Origin: Hygrophila difformis
Lineage: Eukaryota; Streptophyta; Magnoliopsida; Lamiales; Acanthaceae
Assembly: GCA_030278955.1 (NCBI GenBank)
Contig: JAOANR010000012.1
Coordinates: 27,025,977-27,089,976, forward strand
Direction: 5' to 3'
DNA: 64,000 nt
The position numbers and the translations under genes are program-made. The notes under the pieces were generated by a model. The model ran no database searches, was not told the origin of the DNA, and was given only the letters and a program-made list of their open reading frames with translations. Position 1 is the first letter of the stretch. Each line of letters starts with the position of its first letter. Shown here piece after piece: positions 35,643 to 46,818 of the stretch.

Positions 35643-37072
35643 ACCACTTGCACATATTCCAGTGTGGAATCTGGAATGGTTTTGTGTGGGAGTGGCGGAT
35701 TAATCTGAGACGAGCGTTGTTTGACTGGGAAAATGGGGTGTGGAATAACATGTTGCATGTCATTAGCTTGAATAAAATGAATAGATATTTGGAGGAACGA
35801 GTTATATGGGCTAGGGATGGCTCGGGGCGATTTTCTACTGCCTCATGTTGGTATCGAGCTGATGGGGGAGGTGAGACGGGTTATAAAAGGTTTTGGAGAG
35901 TTCTGTGGAAAGTTAATTGCCCTATGAAGGCTAAGATGCTGGCATGGAAATTATCCCTGGGTGCAATACCAGTTCGTGAGCAGCTTGTGAGGAGGGGAAT
36001 GCTACAAGTAGCAGATGCAGATTGCCCTTGCTGTAGAAGCTCAGTGGAGACAGTTGATCATCTATTCTGCCATTGCAACTTGGTGATCCCGATTTGGTAC
36101 GCAGGCGTTGAATGGTTCGGCTTGAAGTGGGCCATTCCATGTAGGTGTGTGACCTTAATGGAGTGGTGGTTTGATGCATCTCCTAAAACTGGGGTCCGAA
36201 GGGCATGGCTAATGCTTGGATTGGCGACAATATGGACCATCTAGAAGCACATGAACGCGGCGACCTTTCAGGGTGTCCAGTTTAATACTCAAGGTGCTAT
36301 TGAAGAATTGAGGTGGAGAGTAAATCTTTGGTGGATGGCTGAGTCGGGAGGGAGTATGGCGGACCTGTCTGGTATTGATTTTTCGTGTCCAGGGAGCTTA
36401 GTGCAATGGAAGCGTAAGGGCTTTAAGGAGAAGCGAAGGGGGCTGGTATGGGAGAGACCAAATGTCGGATGGTGGAAAATCAATACAGATGGTTCTTCTT
36501 TCGGCAACCCGGGACATGCGGGAGTAGGCGGTGTGATTAGGGACGAGGATGGAAAGATCATTTTCGTGTTGTCGGACGCCATTGGGATTGCGGACTCCAC
36601 TGAAGCAGAAGTCACCGCTATAAGCAGAGTATGTTCGGCGATTATTCGTGATCAAGGTTTCCCACTTCCGAAGCTCCTCTTTGAATGTGATTCATCAAAT
36701 GTGGTCAGCTGGTTGCACCAACCAGCAAACATTCCATGGCGTCTGAGATCCATTCTTGGGCCAGTTATGATAATCATGAGGTTTGGTGGTGAAGTTAGGA
36801 TATCTCACATTTTGATGGAAAGGAACGAGACGGCTGACTATTGGGCTCGAATGGGTGCAAAGGGAGATGCCAAGCTTGAAAAATGGTATTAAAATTGATG
36901 GCGGCATTATGGTTGTATTGAGTCTGCTGTTATGAATGTATTGGGTGTGGGATTGATTATATGTGTCTGTAACATTTGCTATGTTCATGTATGGCGTAGG
37001 TATGTTGCTGGTGTGTTGTATCAAGATTTAACCACCTATTGGTAATAAAATCTTTGTTCTCAAAAAAAAAAA
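35643..37072 (+). mobile_element. 5'-truncated LINE (plant L1 type)
   Basis: Only the 3' end is present: zf-RVT plus RNase H coding sequence, a 3' UTR and an A tail at about 37061-37072. It interrupts the left foldback arm between TTTATTAAA and TAATAGTTG; no clear TSD was found. Confidence 0.85.
35648..36892 (+). pseudogene. LINE zf-RVT and RNase H domains with one nonsense codon
   Basis: One frame runs from 35648 to a TAA at 36892, broken only by TAG at 36242-36244 (IWTI-stop-KH, where relatives have W). The zf-RVT part shows RFSTASCWYRA, FWRVLWKVNCPMKAKMLAWK and the zinc ligands CPCCRSSVETVDHLFCHC. The RNase H part keeps its catalytic residues: INTDGSSFGNPG, STEAEVTAI, FECDSSNVV and HILMERNETADYWAR. 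It is 5' truncated, so reverse transcriptase and endonuclease are missing. Confidence 0.9.
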
Positions 37073-37932
37073 ATAATAGTTGTTTCATAATAAATAACTC
37101 AAAGAAGACATCTATTTTCTGTAATAACGTGATAAGTACTTGATAATTACTTATGTCAAATTTACATGAGATTTAAAATTGTATGAATTTTTTTTAGTCG
37201 GATATTATATATGACACAAATACATGAAAATTGCAATGTGAAATAGTAATTACAAGTACTAATGGAGAAAAACTCCAAAAAGTCTTCCAAAACCATGAAA
37301 AAAATTCATACAATTTTTAATCTCATGTAAAGTCCAATTTGACATAAGTAATTATCAAATACTTATCACGTTATTACAGAATATATATGTCTTCTTTGAG
37401 CTATTTATTATAAAACAACTATTATGATTTAATAAATAGATATATTAAGAGTCAAGAGAGGATTATATGTGCAAGTGGCTTCACATGCAGCATGTTATAT
37501 GTGATTGAAGAATTATGTTATGTGATGGAAGAATACGATGCGATGTATGTGATATAATTGATTTTTTGTGTGATAGAAAAATATGGGATGTGAAAAATAT
37601 CTTTTGTGATTTCTATGCAAATCTATATATTAATAAAACCATTAGTGAACAACATATCCTATATTTAATGTGGTGTCTCCATTTCAAATTTCCAATTTTT
37701 ATAGATTGTTGCATTTTTTAATTTATTAATTTTAGTGTTTCTCATTTATTTATTTATTCATTATAGATATTCAATTTTTGAAATATTTGGAATTTTTAAT
37801 TTATACGGAATCCCACAATATTGTTCACTCAGATGTGAAATTTAAAATTTAAAAAGATTTGAAAGATTTGAATTTTAAATTTATATTATATAATTAGTAT
37901 GTACTTTTATCATTTCTAATTGTATATAAATA

Positions 37933-38192
37933 CTTCTTCTATATTCAAATATTTTTTTACGTACCCAATTTTTACATAGTTCAATGTACATTTTAATCCT
38001 GAATAACTCAAGTTCGGTGCAAGTAAAAATTCTAAAAGTCCGATATTTAAAAACTACACGACGAGACGAATCTAACAAGATCTCAATTGGCTATATTTTA
38101 ATTTTTATAACTATAATAAAACTTTAAGTGAAAGTCTGTATGTGAATAATAACACATTTACAAATGTCAACAACATTTAAATACGGAGGTAG
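37933..38192. mobile_element. Stowaway-like MITE inside the Helitron
   Basis: TA-CTTCTTCTATATTC at one end and ATACGGAGGTAG-TA at the other, with the shared family interior (AATGTACATTTTAAT, AACTCAAGTTCGGTGCAAGT, GACGAGACGAATCTAACAAG). Confidence 0.75.
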
Positions 38193-38454
38193 TAATATGA
38201 AACTTATTTATATTTTATTATATTAAATATTATACAAAACATTATAATTATTAAGGAAATTGTGAAAATTCATATTATGTGAATAATTAGTTTACACTAA
38301 ATTAACTATTTCCATAAAAATATTATAAATAAAATAATTGGGTGTATAAAGAGTTATTGGAGTGTGAATATATCCATTATTAAATAAAGAAGTAAAATCA
38401 AATTTATTTAATCTACTTTATAATGAAGAATTCATTAATCTATGCTTTAACATA

Positions 38455-40910
38455 ATTGCAATTGACAGAAGAACATATAAAAAATCTAACTTTGTTAAAA
38501 ATTGGAAAGTTAATTGCAACAGATTCTATAAGTTTGAAACTTTTATCTGAAATGCGGTACCGGATAAAGTTTTAACGTTTGAAACAAAGAATCGATTAAT
38601 ACTAGAAGAGTCATATTATAACAAGAAAACAATGACAGATCATACTAAGCTATTACATTTATTGATTGATGAGCAAAGAATATTTATAATAAGATAATGT
38701 CTGCAGTTAATAGTGGTGAGGGTGAATTCTTTTTTTTCTTTACGTGGTGGAAATGGCATTACATTTATCTGGAAACCATTATGTTATGCCCTTCGTGGAG
38801 TCGTGATATTATATTGCTTGTAGCATCCAGTGGAATAACATCACTACTTCTTAAGAGGTACGACTGCACATTTTAGATTTGGTATTCCACTAGATTGTGA
38901 TAAGAATTCTACCTACAAAAAATTATCCCAAAAAATTATTTAACCTCTCTTCTAATTAAAACAAAACTCATTATTTGGGATCAAAATTCTTGATTGGTAT
39001 AATGATTATGAGCCCATCTGATTTAACCAAATTTCCCATTCGATTTCAGATGAGAAAATTCTCACTCGCAGTTTGTTTTGCTATAACTATAAATAGAAGT
39101 CATTGTCAATCTTTAAAAAATGTTTGTACCCTATCTTCCATAATCGGTTTTTAGAGGGACTCAAATCATTAATATGCAATTAAGATGGATTAACTCGAGA
39201 TACAATAAGAAATATTGTCTACAATGAAATTCATATACGCCAAAAAAATTGCAAAATGAATACTTCATGCAGGTGATGGTAATTGGTAAAACTGTTATTG
39301 ATCTTGAGATGTACAATCAGGTGTGATATTTCAAGATGATTTTCTTATGAACTCTACGGGTCGACAATTGTTGAGATTATATGTACAAAAATAAGTTGTA
39401 CCACTTCAAATCCAGACATTTTTAAAGATGTTAGACTAGCCCCTACAAATGAGATATTGATACGATCAATGATTACATCATGGAACATATATCTGCAAAT
39501 GAAAAGATATATCTCAGTTCTAATATTATTTGATAAGATGATGAAAGTATATATAATGACGATGAAATATTTTCACCGGAATATCAAAATATGATTAAGC
39601 TTTCAAGATTACCGAATCATGAAATAAAGTTGAAGGAGGGCTGCATAGTCTTGCTTCTTAGAAATATAGATCCATCAAGTAAATTATGCAATGGAAGCAC
39701 GTTGATAGTAAACAAGATGCGGAACCATATAATTAATACTAAATAATTTTGAGAAACCATTAAAATAGAAAATTCTTGATATAATTATTATAAGTCTGTC
39801 GGATTTAATCAAATTCCCATTTGATTTAAAGGAGAACATTTGACTTTGTTTTACTATGATTATAAACAAAGTCAATGCCAATCTTTAAAGAAGGTTGAAC
39901 TCTATTTTTCAAAACCAATTTTTAGCTTTGAACAATTATAAGTTGTGATATCCCGTGTCACTAGCAAAAGATGAATCAAAGTATTAATATTTAATTAAGA
40001 TGTATTAACTCAAGATAATACAAGAAATGTTGTTTACAGTGAAATTTATATATAAAAAAAATTGTAATATGGATTCTTGATGTAGGTGATGGTAAAATCG
40101 GTATTGATCTTGGAGATGTAGTTAGATGTGACATTTTCGGATAATATTCTTATAAACTCTACGGGTGATCCTATATAAGCATTTTTTAGCGTACATATAC
40201 AAATATAAACCGCATCATTTCAAATATAGACATTTTTAAATATAGGTGTTATACCAGCCCCTTCCAATGAGATGGGTTGATACAATTAATGAGTGCATCA
40301 TGTAATGTATGTCTGCAAATGAAAATGTATATTTCAGTTCTAAAATTATTTGTCAAGATGATGAAAGCACGGATAATGACAATGAAATATTTTCATCAGA
40401 ATATCTAAATACGATCAAGTATTATGGACTACTGAATTATAAAATAAAGTTGAATAAGAGTTTTATAGTCATTCATTTTAAGTGCATAGATCCATCAAAT
40501 AAATTATACAGTGGAAGCAGGTTGATAGTAACCAAGATTTGAACTATATAATTGAGGTAAAACTAATTTTGGGAAACCTGAAAGTAGAAAATTCTTGGTT
40601 GGTAGAATGATTATGAACTCCGTCCGATTTAACCAAATTCTCCATTCGATTTCAGATGAGATACTTCTCATTCGCAGTTTGTTTTGATATGAATATAAAA
40701 AAAAGTCAATGTCAATAATTAAAGAAGGTTGAACTTTATCTTTCAAAATCAGTTTTTAGCAATAAATAGTTATATGTTGCGATATCTCGTGTCACTAGCA
40801 AGACAAGACTCAGAGTATTATATGTTGCGATAATATTTAGTTGAGATGTATTAATTCAAGATACTACATGAAACGTTGTTTACAGTGAAATTTTCAGTAA
40901 ATTGTAAAGG
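38455..40910 (+). pseudogene. Helitron helicase (PIF1-like), frameshifted with a triplicated C-terminal half
   Basis: The pieces match RepHel helicase in order. 38455-38910 gives NRLILEESYYNKKTM, LLIDEQR, then a decayed Walker A (GGNGITFIW; functional copies have GGTGKTF), ASSGITSLLL and AHFRFGIPLDCDKNS. C-terminal helicase motifs follow three times. Unit 1 (38930-39260) has FAITINRSHCQSLKN. Unit 2 (39270-40080) has SPEYQNMIKLSRLPNHEIKL and LCNGSTLIVNK. Unit 3 (40081-40910) has SSEYLNTIKYYGLLNYKIKL, LYSGSRLIVTK and NVVYSEI. Units 2 and 3 are spaced by about 812 bp. Frameshifts and stops are numerous. Confidence 0.9.
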
Positions 40911-41109
40911 AAAATTTTCATATCATGCTTAATACATATTTAAATTTATTTAATTTTAAATAAAATTTCAAATTAAATAAAATATAATTTTATTATTTAT
41001 TTTTATTGATCTGTTAGGTTTGTACGGGACAAGCCACAAGAAGATGGTTTAATATAATTTCTCTATTAGTTTTATATACTTCATATAAGTATATATAATA
41101 TATAAAATA

Positions 41110-41367
41110 CTTCCTCTGTTTTTTAAAGATAGTTACGGACACACTCAGCACGTATTCCAATGCACATTTTAAACCATTAATAACTCAAATTCGGTACACG
41201 TAAAAATTCTAAAAGTTTGATATTTAAAATCTACAAGACGAGACGAATCTAACAAGATCACACTTGGCTATATTTTAACTTGTATAACTATGATAAAACT
41301 TTTGGTCAAAGTATATAAGTGAACAATACCCATTTATCAAACGTAGCTAACAAAAAAATGCAGGAAG
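41110..41367. mobile_element. Stowaway-like MITE near the Helitron 3' end
   Basis: TA-CTTCCTCTGTTTTTTAAAG at the left and a mirrored CAGGAAG-TA at the right, 258 bp, with the family interior (CCAATGCACATTTTAAACC, ACAAGACGAGACGAATCTAA). Confidence 0.8.
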
Positions 41368-41589
41368 TATATAATTATACCCGTCGAGTTTCGACGGGTT
41401 ACTTACTAGTAGATTACTTAAAAGATTATACCTGGATTCGATATATTAATGAGAAATTTAGAATAGGTCACTAGAAAAATTTATTTTCATTTTCTGGTTA
41501 TACACGTATTTTTAAAAACAGATCATTATATATTACTCCCTTCGTCCCAATAATTTTCGGGTACTGCCAATTTTTTTACAATTAATTGT

Positions 41590-41680
41590 GTGTAGGGGAT
41601 GAGGAATTGGTCGTTATTCATCTCCTTTATCTGACTCCTACCACTCTTTCTCTGGCATCAGTTCCTAGAAAAAAAAAATG
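41590..41680 (+). mobile_element. SINE copy, strongly truncated
   Basis: It carries the 3' family body (CTCCTACCACTCTTTCTCTGG) and a 10-A tail at 41669-41678. Imperfect flanking repeats (TTAATTGTGTG and GTAATTGTGTTG) look like a decayed duplication. Confidence 0.5.
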
Positions 41681-42359
41681 TAATTGTGTTGAATTGTATA
41701 TTTGTAAGAATATAAATATTTATGCCATTTTATGTGAAGAATTGTTCAACACCAATGGCATTGGTAACCCATTTTAGCCGTTATTTCTAAAACAATGGGA
41801 CCCTAATTGTGACATTAGCGTTCGATTACCCTTTGATGGGTTGATTATTTTTAAGAATTTTTAATGGTACGATTTAAGTTCAATTTCAGTTTTTTCTTTT
41901 TTCTTCTTTTTTTCTTTTTTGTTTTCCCTTTCATTTTTATGTAATAAGTATATTATTCAAAACTTTGTTTTAGAAAACTTTGATTAATCTGTATCAAGAA
42001 ACAACTTTCATTAATGTACACTTCATTCCTGCCATTTTATTTTTGTACTTCATTTTATTATTTATTTCAAATTCATATATTTTGGAACGATGACTTCGCC
42101 AAATGATAAGTCCTCTGACTTCCAACTTGATGTTCAATTCTCCACCCGAGCAAAAAAGTTCCATATATTTAAAGCAATACAAAGTATCATTTTTGGCATA
42201 CATTATAACATTTGTAAATTCAAATTATAAGTATTTTTTTATAAGATACTCCCTCCGTGAGTCCGTCGGCTTTGTCTGTCTTACTTACATTTAACTTTTC
42301 ACACTATTCATTGTTTTAATTTTATTTAATTTTAATGCAAATATGTATAATAAAATTTA
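41681..42359. other. Intergenic with a truncated Stowaway end
   Basis: AT-rich. A Stowaway-type terminus (CTCCCTCCGTGAGTCCGTCG) starts at 42249 but no matching right end was found. Confidence 0.5.
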
Positions 42360-42480
42360 GGGGATGTTTGGGAGTCAGCAGATCAGCTAGCAAATAGCAG
42401 ATTCGGAGAGAGAATTGTGAGAGAATATGCTGATTCAATTCGCTATATGCTCCTAAATATGCTGGCTTCCAAACATGTCC
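42360..42480. mobile_element. Tourist-like (PIF/Harbinger) MITE, 121 bp
   Basis: Inverted ends GGGGATGTTTGG...CCAAACATGTCC are flanked by TTA on both sides (42357-42359, 42481-42483), the PIF/Harbinger duplication. Confidence 0.85.
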
Positions 42481-42693
42481 TTAGTATAATTATAACATTT
42501 GTGGTGGAACGAAGATAGTACATGAAATGATCTTTCTAACATATCTTGTATAATTATCTCCAAATGTATGAATAACCCTCGAGGTAAACAAAGTGATCCT
42601 TCTGCACCCTAATTTATGTGTTAGTATTTTTGGTTGAAGAAAGTGATTTTTTTTTTCTTTTTAGTTTTTTTAAGGTTCAAGAATAGCTCTCGA

Positions 42694-42841
42694 ATCTCAC
42701 CCGCACCCTATCCCTCCTCTTTGTTCCCTTTGTAATTTGTGTGGTATGAGTTCCCACCACCCATTTCTCAAGCCTTCAGTGACTCCTCAACAAAAAAAAA
42801 AAAAACAAAAAAACAAAAAAACAAAAAAACAAAAAAAAAAA
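42694..42841 (+). mobile_element. SINE copy with 15-bp target-site duplication
   Basis: AAGAATAGCTCTCGA stands on both sides (42679-42693 and 42842-42856). The insert is the family body (CTTTGTAATTTGTGTGGTAT, TTCCCACCACCCATTTCTC) with a long A-rich tail (AAAAAAC repeats). It is 5' truncated at about box B. Confidence 0.85.
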
Positions 42842-42856
42842 AAGAATAGCTCTCGA

Positions 42857-43213
42857 GATACGAATAATGTTAATGGATTGGCTACTTCAAAAGATAGTCT
42901 CCTGTATTACAAAACTCGAATTAAATATTTGTTTAAGCTACTATAATTCTATTAGCACGCAGTGTTTTTGTAATTTCTATGGTATATATTTAACATACAT
43001 ATTAAAAGATTCCCTGTTTAGTGTTTAGTGTTTAGTGTTTAATGTTTACGAATAGATTATAGTATATGATGATTAAATAATAAATATATTGTTTTTATTG
43101 ATTAATTACTCCATTACTTTGTAATTGTCTTTTTAAGAGATTAAAAAGTATTCTATATAATTGTCATTTTAGGTAGTTATAGGTAGTTATATTATTTTTT
43201 TACTACAATACTA
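42857..43213. other. Intergenic
   Basis: AT-rich. Contains a short tandem repeat, (GTTTAGT)n at about 43015-43041. Confidence 0.5.
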
Positions 43214-43671
43214 CTCCCTCCGTCCCACGAAGCTTGACCCCTATTCCTTTTTGGGGTGTCTCACGAAGTTTGATCACTTTCCATTTCTAGAAAAACTAAA
43301 TTAATATAAGTTTGATTAGAATCTTAATTGTTGTTAAATTCCATTAAAAATACTTACTTTTACAATTCTGCACAAATTCCAATACATTTTTACTTTCCTA
43401 CACAAAGTCCCTTATATTTCTTTAACTCTTTATATTACAAAATTGATACAAATAAACATTGTATAAAATATATATTCTAAAACTACACGATTAGACGATT
43501 CTAACAAGACCACATTTGAATATTTTTCTCAAATTATATCACTACGATAATATTAAGTCAATGTTAAACAATAAACAATACCAAAATTCATTATAATCTT
43601 AAACACAAATACTCACACCACTTTAACTACTAAACTCTACTACCTAAATTACTGTGCCAAAAGAAAGGGTA
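43214..43671. mobile_element. Stowaway-like element, degenerate right end
   Basis: Starts TA-CTCCCTCCGTCCCACGAAG and has an interior related to the 60.3 kb copy (ATATTCTAAAACTACACGAT, TTCTAACAAGACCACATTTG). The right end near 43671 is weak. Confidence 0.6.
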
Positions 43672-44164
43672 GTATTTACTTTATATAAATATAATTTCTT
43701 GACATTAATTAAAAAGAATTTAGTTAAATGATAAAAATAAAAATTTATAAATTAATTAATATAAATATTAATTACTAAAATTGAGCAGTAAGAAACCACT
43801 ATTAATAGTATGAATACTATAAATATTTTTACTTTAAAACATTGGAAATGACGTTGAAGGGAATGGACAATCACAATGGAGGGCGGAATTAAAAAAGGAC
43901 AAGAGAAAGGAACCAAGAATACGGTAATGATTCCCATTTCTCAGTCGACCATTCCCAACTGGCACTCCTTTCGAGTATTCATCGTCTCATTAATCGCTTT
44001 CGCTGTTCGTTCGCCATTTCCCTTACTCCGCACGAAATCGATCGGCGATCCTCTCTCTCTCTCAACTGCTTCTTCTTCTTCGCTCTTCCTTCCTACATCC
44101 TCCTCCTCCTTCTACCAACAACCATCATCGTCGTCCTCAAGATCCCCCCCCCCCCCCTTCCAAG
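43672..44164 (+). other. Promoter and 5' leader region of COPT5
   Basis: Contains a CT-rich microsatellite (about 44049-44064), CTT/TCC-rich leader sequence and a C11 run at about 44147-44157 just before the ATG. An in-frame-looking upstream ORF (43876-44193) overlaps the start but is not recognisable. Confidence 0.5.
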
Positions 44165-44584
44165 ATGATGCACATGACCTTCTACTGGGGTAAAACCGTC
44201 ACCATCCTCTTTGATTCTTGGAAAACCAATTCATGGCCCGCCTACGCCCTTTCCCTCCTCGCCCTCTTCATCGCCTCCGTCTTCTACCAATACATGGAGG
44301 ATCGCCGCCTCCAATTCAAGCTTCAGGCCGCTTCCAAGGCGCCGCAAATCGAAACCCCTCTACTGGCCCGCCGCGGCGGCAAGTGGGCCCCGGCGCGATT
44401 TGCTGGGGCGATTTTGTTTGGAATTAATTCCGCAATCGGATATCTGTTGATGTTGGCGATTATGTCTTTCAACGGCGGGGTCTTCGTCGCCGTTGTGCTG
44501 GGATTGGGCGTCGGGTATTTGCTCTTCAGGAGCCAAGACGGGGAGGATGTGGTGGTTGTGGATAGTTCCTGCGCCTGCGCTTGA
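44165..44584 (+). CDS. COPT5: CTR-type copper transporter COPT5
   Basis: A single-exon ORF of 139 residues. It starts MMHMTFYWG, the short Met-containing N-terminus typical of COPT5. TM1 is [20 protein letters not shown] (about 24-43). TM2 holds the essential MxxxM ([10 protein letters not shown]) and TM3 the GxxxG-type packing motif (GLGVGYLLF). It ends in Cys-x-Cys (CACA). CTR proteins form trimers that pass Cu(I). COPT5 is known to export copper from the vacuole or prevacuole under copper deficiency. Domain order, length and absence of introns all fit the family. Confidence 0.97.
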   Translation: MMHMTFYWGKTVTILFDSWKTNSWPAYALSLLALFIASVFYQYMEDRRLQFKLQAASKAPQIETPLLARRGGKWAPARFAGAILFGINSAIGYLLMLAIMSFNGGVFVAVVLGLGVGYLLFRSQDGEDVVVVDSSCACA

Positions 44585-46057
44585 GAATCTTGATTTGTTC
44601 TCCGGTGGATCTGCCTCGTATGATGTTTCAAATCTCGCGCTGGCCTCCTTGTATGTGTATTAATTGTACGCTTGTGTTGTTCTCCGAAATCGTGGCTAAT
44701 TTTCTTTAGATAATTGCTGGATATTTCTGATTCGCCTGATATGGATTAATATGGATATATGCGATTGGGATCTTGGTCAATTACAGCGCTGTTCCTTGTT
44801 CCTTTTATGCATTTATTGACTTTGTGAATGGTAATTGGTGAGATTGATTTGTGTTGTATATTGGGAATTTTGTAAAATTGAGGAGCTGAGAGACCATCTG
44901 GAGTTCTATTCTGGGGAACATCTGTTTCCAAGATTGTATCTTTTGCTAGTCCAAGATGAATTACATGTCCTTAGGATATTAACAAAACTTGTTGAGTTGA
45001 TGTTTTCTTGTTTGTTGAATTACATCTTTTTTCTTGATATTAACGGAGGTTGGCATGTGGTGGTGTACCAACATTTTTTCATATGATCTTCTTTTATCTT
45101 ATTTCAAGATAAAATGATCTGTCTGATCTTATCTAAGAACTTGGGATCATTAAGTGAGATTGTCTCTGCAGTCTGCTCTGCCCTGTAAAATGTAAATTTG
45201 GGAAGTTTGGCATGGGTTGACCTTGTTCCAGGTTGAGGTGAATTAGATAAAAAGGACTCTACTTCTTCAAGGCTTATTAAAGACTGGTATGTTGAAACAA
45301 GTGAAGGGTTCACACCTCATAGAGTCATAGTGTAGAGGAAGGAAAAGCTGGGTCAATTGGTGATCTCTGCAGCTCGCCGTGAGTTTGAGTTCGCGGAATC
45401 AATACAAGCGTTGTCTTGTTACAGTCATCAAACTATATTTGCTTCCATTGAGTGGTTAATCATATGTATACTAAGTACTCAGGGGAGTGTTTGAATTGTC
45501 TGTTAGCCCAAGGCGCATGAATGCATTTGTGATTTTGGATTACTCATTGAGGTGATCTCACTTTCGGATGCTTGACTGAAGTAATTTTGTAGCCTGTCCA
45601 TATTGATACGGGTCCATGAGATTATGTGTGTATGTTTTTTTTGTGTGTACTAGGAAAACCATCTCATCCTGCAAATCGTGTAACTACTTGTTGAAAAGAA
45701 GTTAGCCAACTGGTTTTCTGGATATTGGGATGTGTCTGAAGAGAATTTTGGCAGCGTGGAAGACTCTGGAATTGAAACAACAGCAAGCGCGTGTTGAAGA
45801 ATCTGCATCAGTTTGTTGGAATGCTTGTGATTAAGATGGAAGAATTGGTTTTCTCAATGATATAAGGGGGTGTGCTGGTGCATTTTATTCTTAAAAGTGT
45901 GTATCAAGGTTGGACTAAAATGTTGCTGCAATAATGCAAGGAGATGATGTAGTTTGGGCTTGTGGGGGTAAAATCAGCCCAAGCCCTATAACACTAAATA
46001 AGAAAATGTTGAAAGTGATGGTGCTCTCAATTTTACAATAAACTATTTCGTAATTTT
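44585..46057. other. 3' UTR of COPT5 and intergenic
   Basis: No ORF is recognisable. The 3' UTR probably occupies the first few hundred bases. Confidence 0.5.
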
Positions 46058-46260
46058 TTAGTGGGTGTATTCAATCAAGATTTATAGGAGTTTTTTGGGT
46101 TTTTAAAGTTGGGTAGTATTCAATCTATATTTTAAAAAGTCTTTAAAAATTTTGAGGTATTCAATACAGATTTTAAAAAGTCTTTAAAAATCTTGAGGTA
46201 CTCAATACAAACTTTTAAAAGTTTTTAAAAATCTAGAGGTATTCAACAATCCATGGATTT

Positions 46261-46432
46261 GAGATTGGGACTTGACCCAAGTAGCAAGCTCGTTGACTCT
46301 CAACCTTCAGGTTGAGGATTCGATTCCCACCTGTCCCCCTATCCATTCCCTTTGTCCCTTTGTAATTGTGTGGCATGGGCTTCACCACCCCTTTCCTAGC
46401 CTGTATAGGTTGTTAAGAAAAAAAAAAAGCAG
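46261..46432 (+). mobile_element. SINE, near full length
   Basis: A box-A-like TGACCCAAGTAGCAAGC and box B GGATTCGATTCC are followed by the shared body (CCCTTTGTAATTGTGTGGCA, GGCTTCACCACCCCTTTCCT) and an A tail. Flanks TCCATGGATTT (46250-46260) and TCCATGAATTT (46433-46443) are a 10/11 match duplication. Confidence 0.85.
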
Positions 46433-46818
46433 TCCATGAATTTTAATTCTTTATAGATTTAATGGATTCTTTTAAGACGCCGGCTATTCCTACCCCATAC
46501 TTTTGCTTCATACACCCCATTATCAAATATACCCCACCCAAAACTTTTAAAATTATACCAATTTCTAAAAATACACCATAGCAAAAGACCTACATACCCT
46601 TAGTAAAAAAAAAAAAAGTAAAGAAATCATACCCAAAATGCTTCATACACCTCATTCCTAAATCCCTACACCCCATCCACTTCCTCTCTCTCAACTCACG
46701 CACGGCAGGAAGGAACGACAGGAAGGAGAAAAGAAGGTAGGAAGCTCGACACGCAAGGAGGAGAGAAGGAAGCTCGGCTGCTCCCTGTCTGCTTGGTTAT
46801 ACATTCTTGAAGTAAATC

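Larger units (their letters stand above)
37622..41409 (+). mobile_element. Helitron, 3788 bp, with precise ends and decayed helicase
   Basis: The 5' end TCTATATATTAATAAAACC follows A (37621). The 3' end has an 8-bp-stem hairpin (ACCCGTCG-AGTTT-CGACGGGT, about 41379-41399), then TACTTACTAG, followed by T (41410). Deleting it restores GCAAA-TAGATTA, which is exactly the uninterrupted sequence at the mirrored position of the left foldback arm (about 35448-35455 on the minus strand). Insertion between A and T without target duplication is diagnostic of Helitrons. Two Stowaway MITEs are nested within it. No Rep domain is seen, so it is not autonomous now. Confidence 0.9.
35303..41557. repeat. Foldback element: long inverted repeat, each arm interrupted by another transposon
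   Basis: The left arm is 35303-35642 plus 37073-37196. The right arm is 37299-37621 plus 41410-41557. Read without the insertions, the arms (about 450 bp) are near-perfect inverse copies around a 100-bp spacer. For example TTTTCTAGTGACCTATTCTA at 35383 pairs with the inverse near 41475, and GATAAGTACTTGATAATTAC near 37130 with its inverse near 37360. The outer ends carry Stowaway-like TGGGAC(A/G)(A/G)AGGGAG sequence. A LINE sits in the left arm and a Helitron in the right. Confidence 0.85.

Noticed and set aside
42737..42946. Lys/Gln-rich 69-residue ORF
   Set aside because: It runs through the A-rich tail of a SINE.
43015..43041. Telomere-like GTTTAGTGTTTAGT repeat
   Set aside because: Only about four imperfect units of GTTTAGT, not TTTAGGG; treated as a short tandem repeat.
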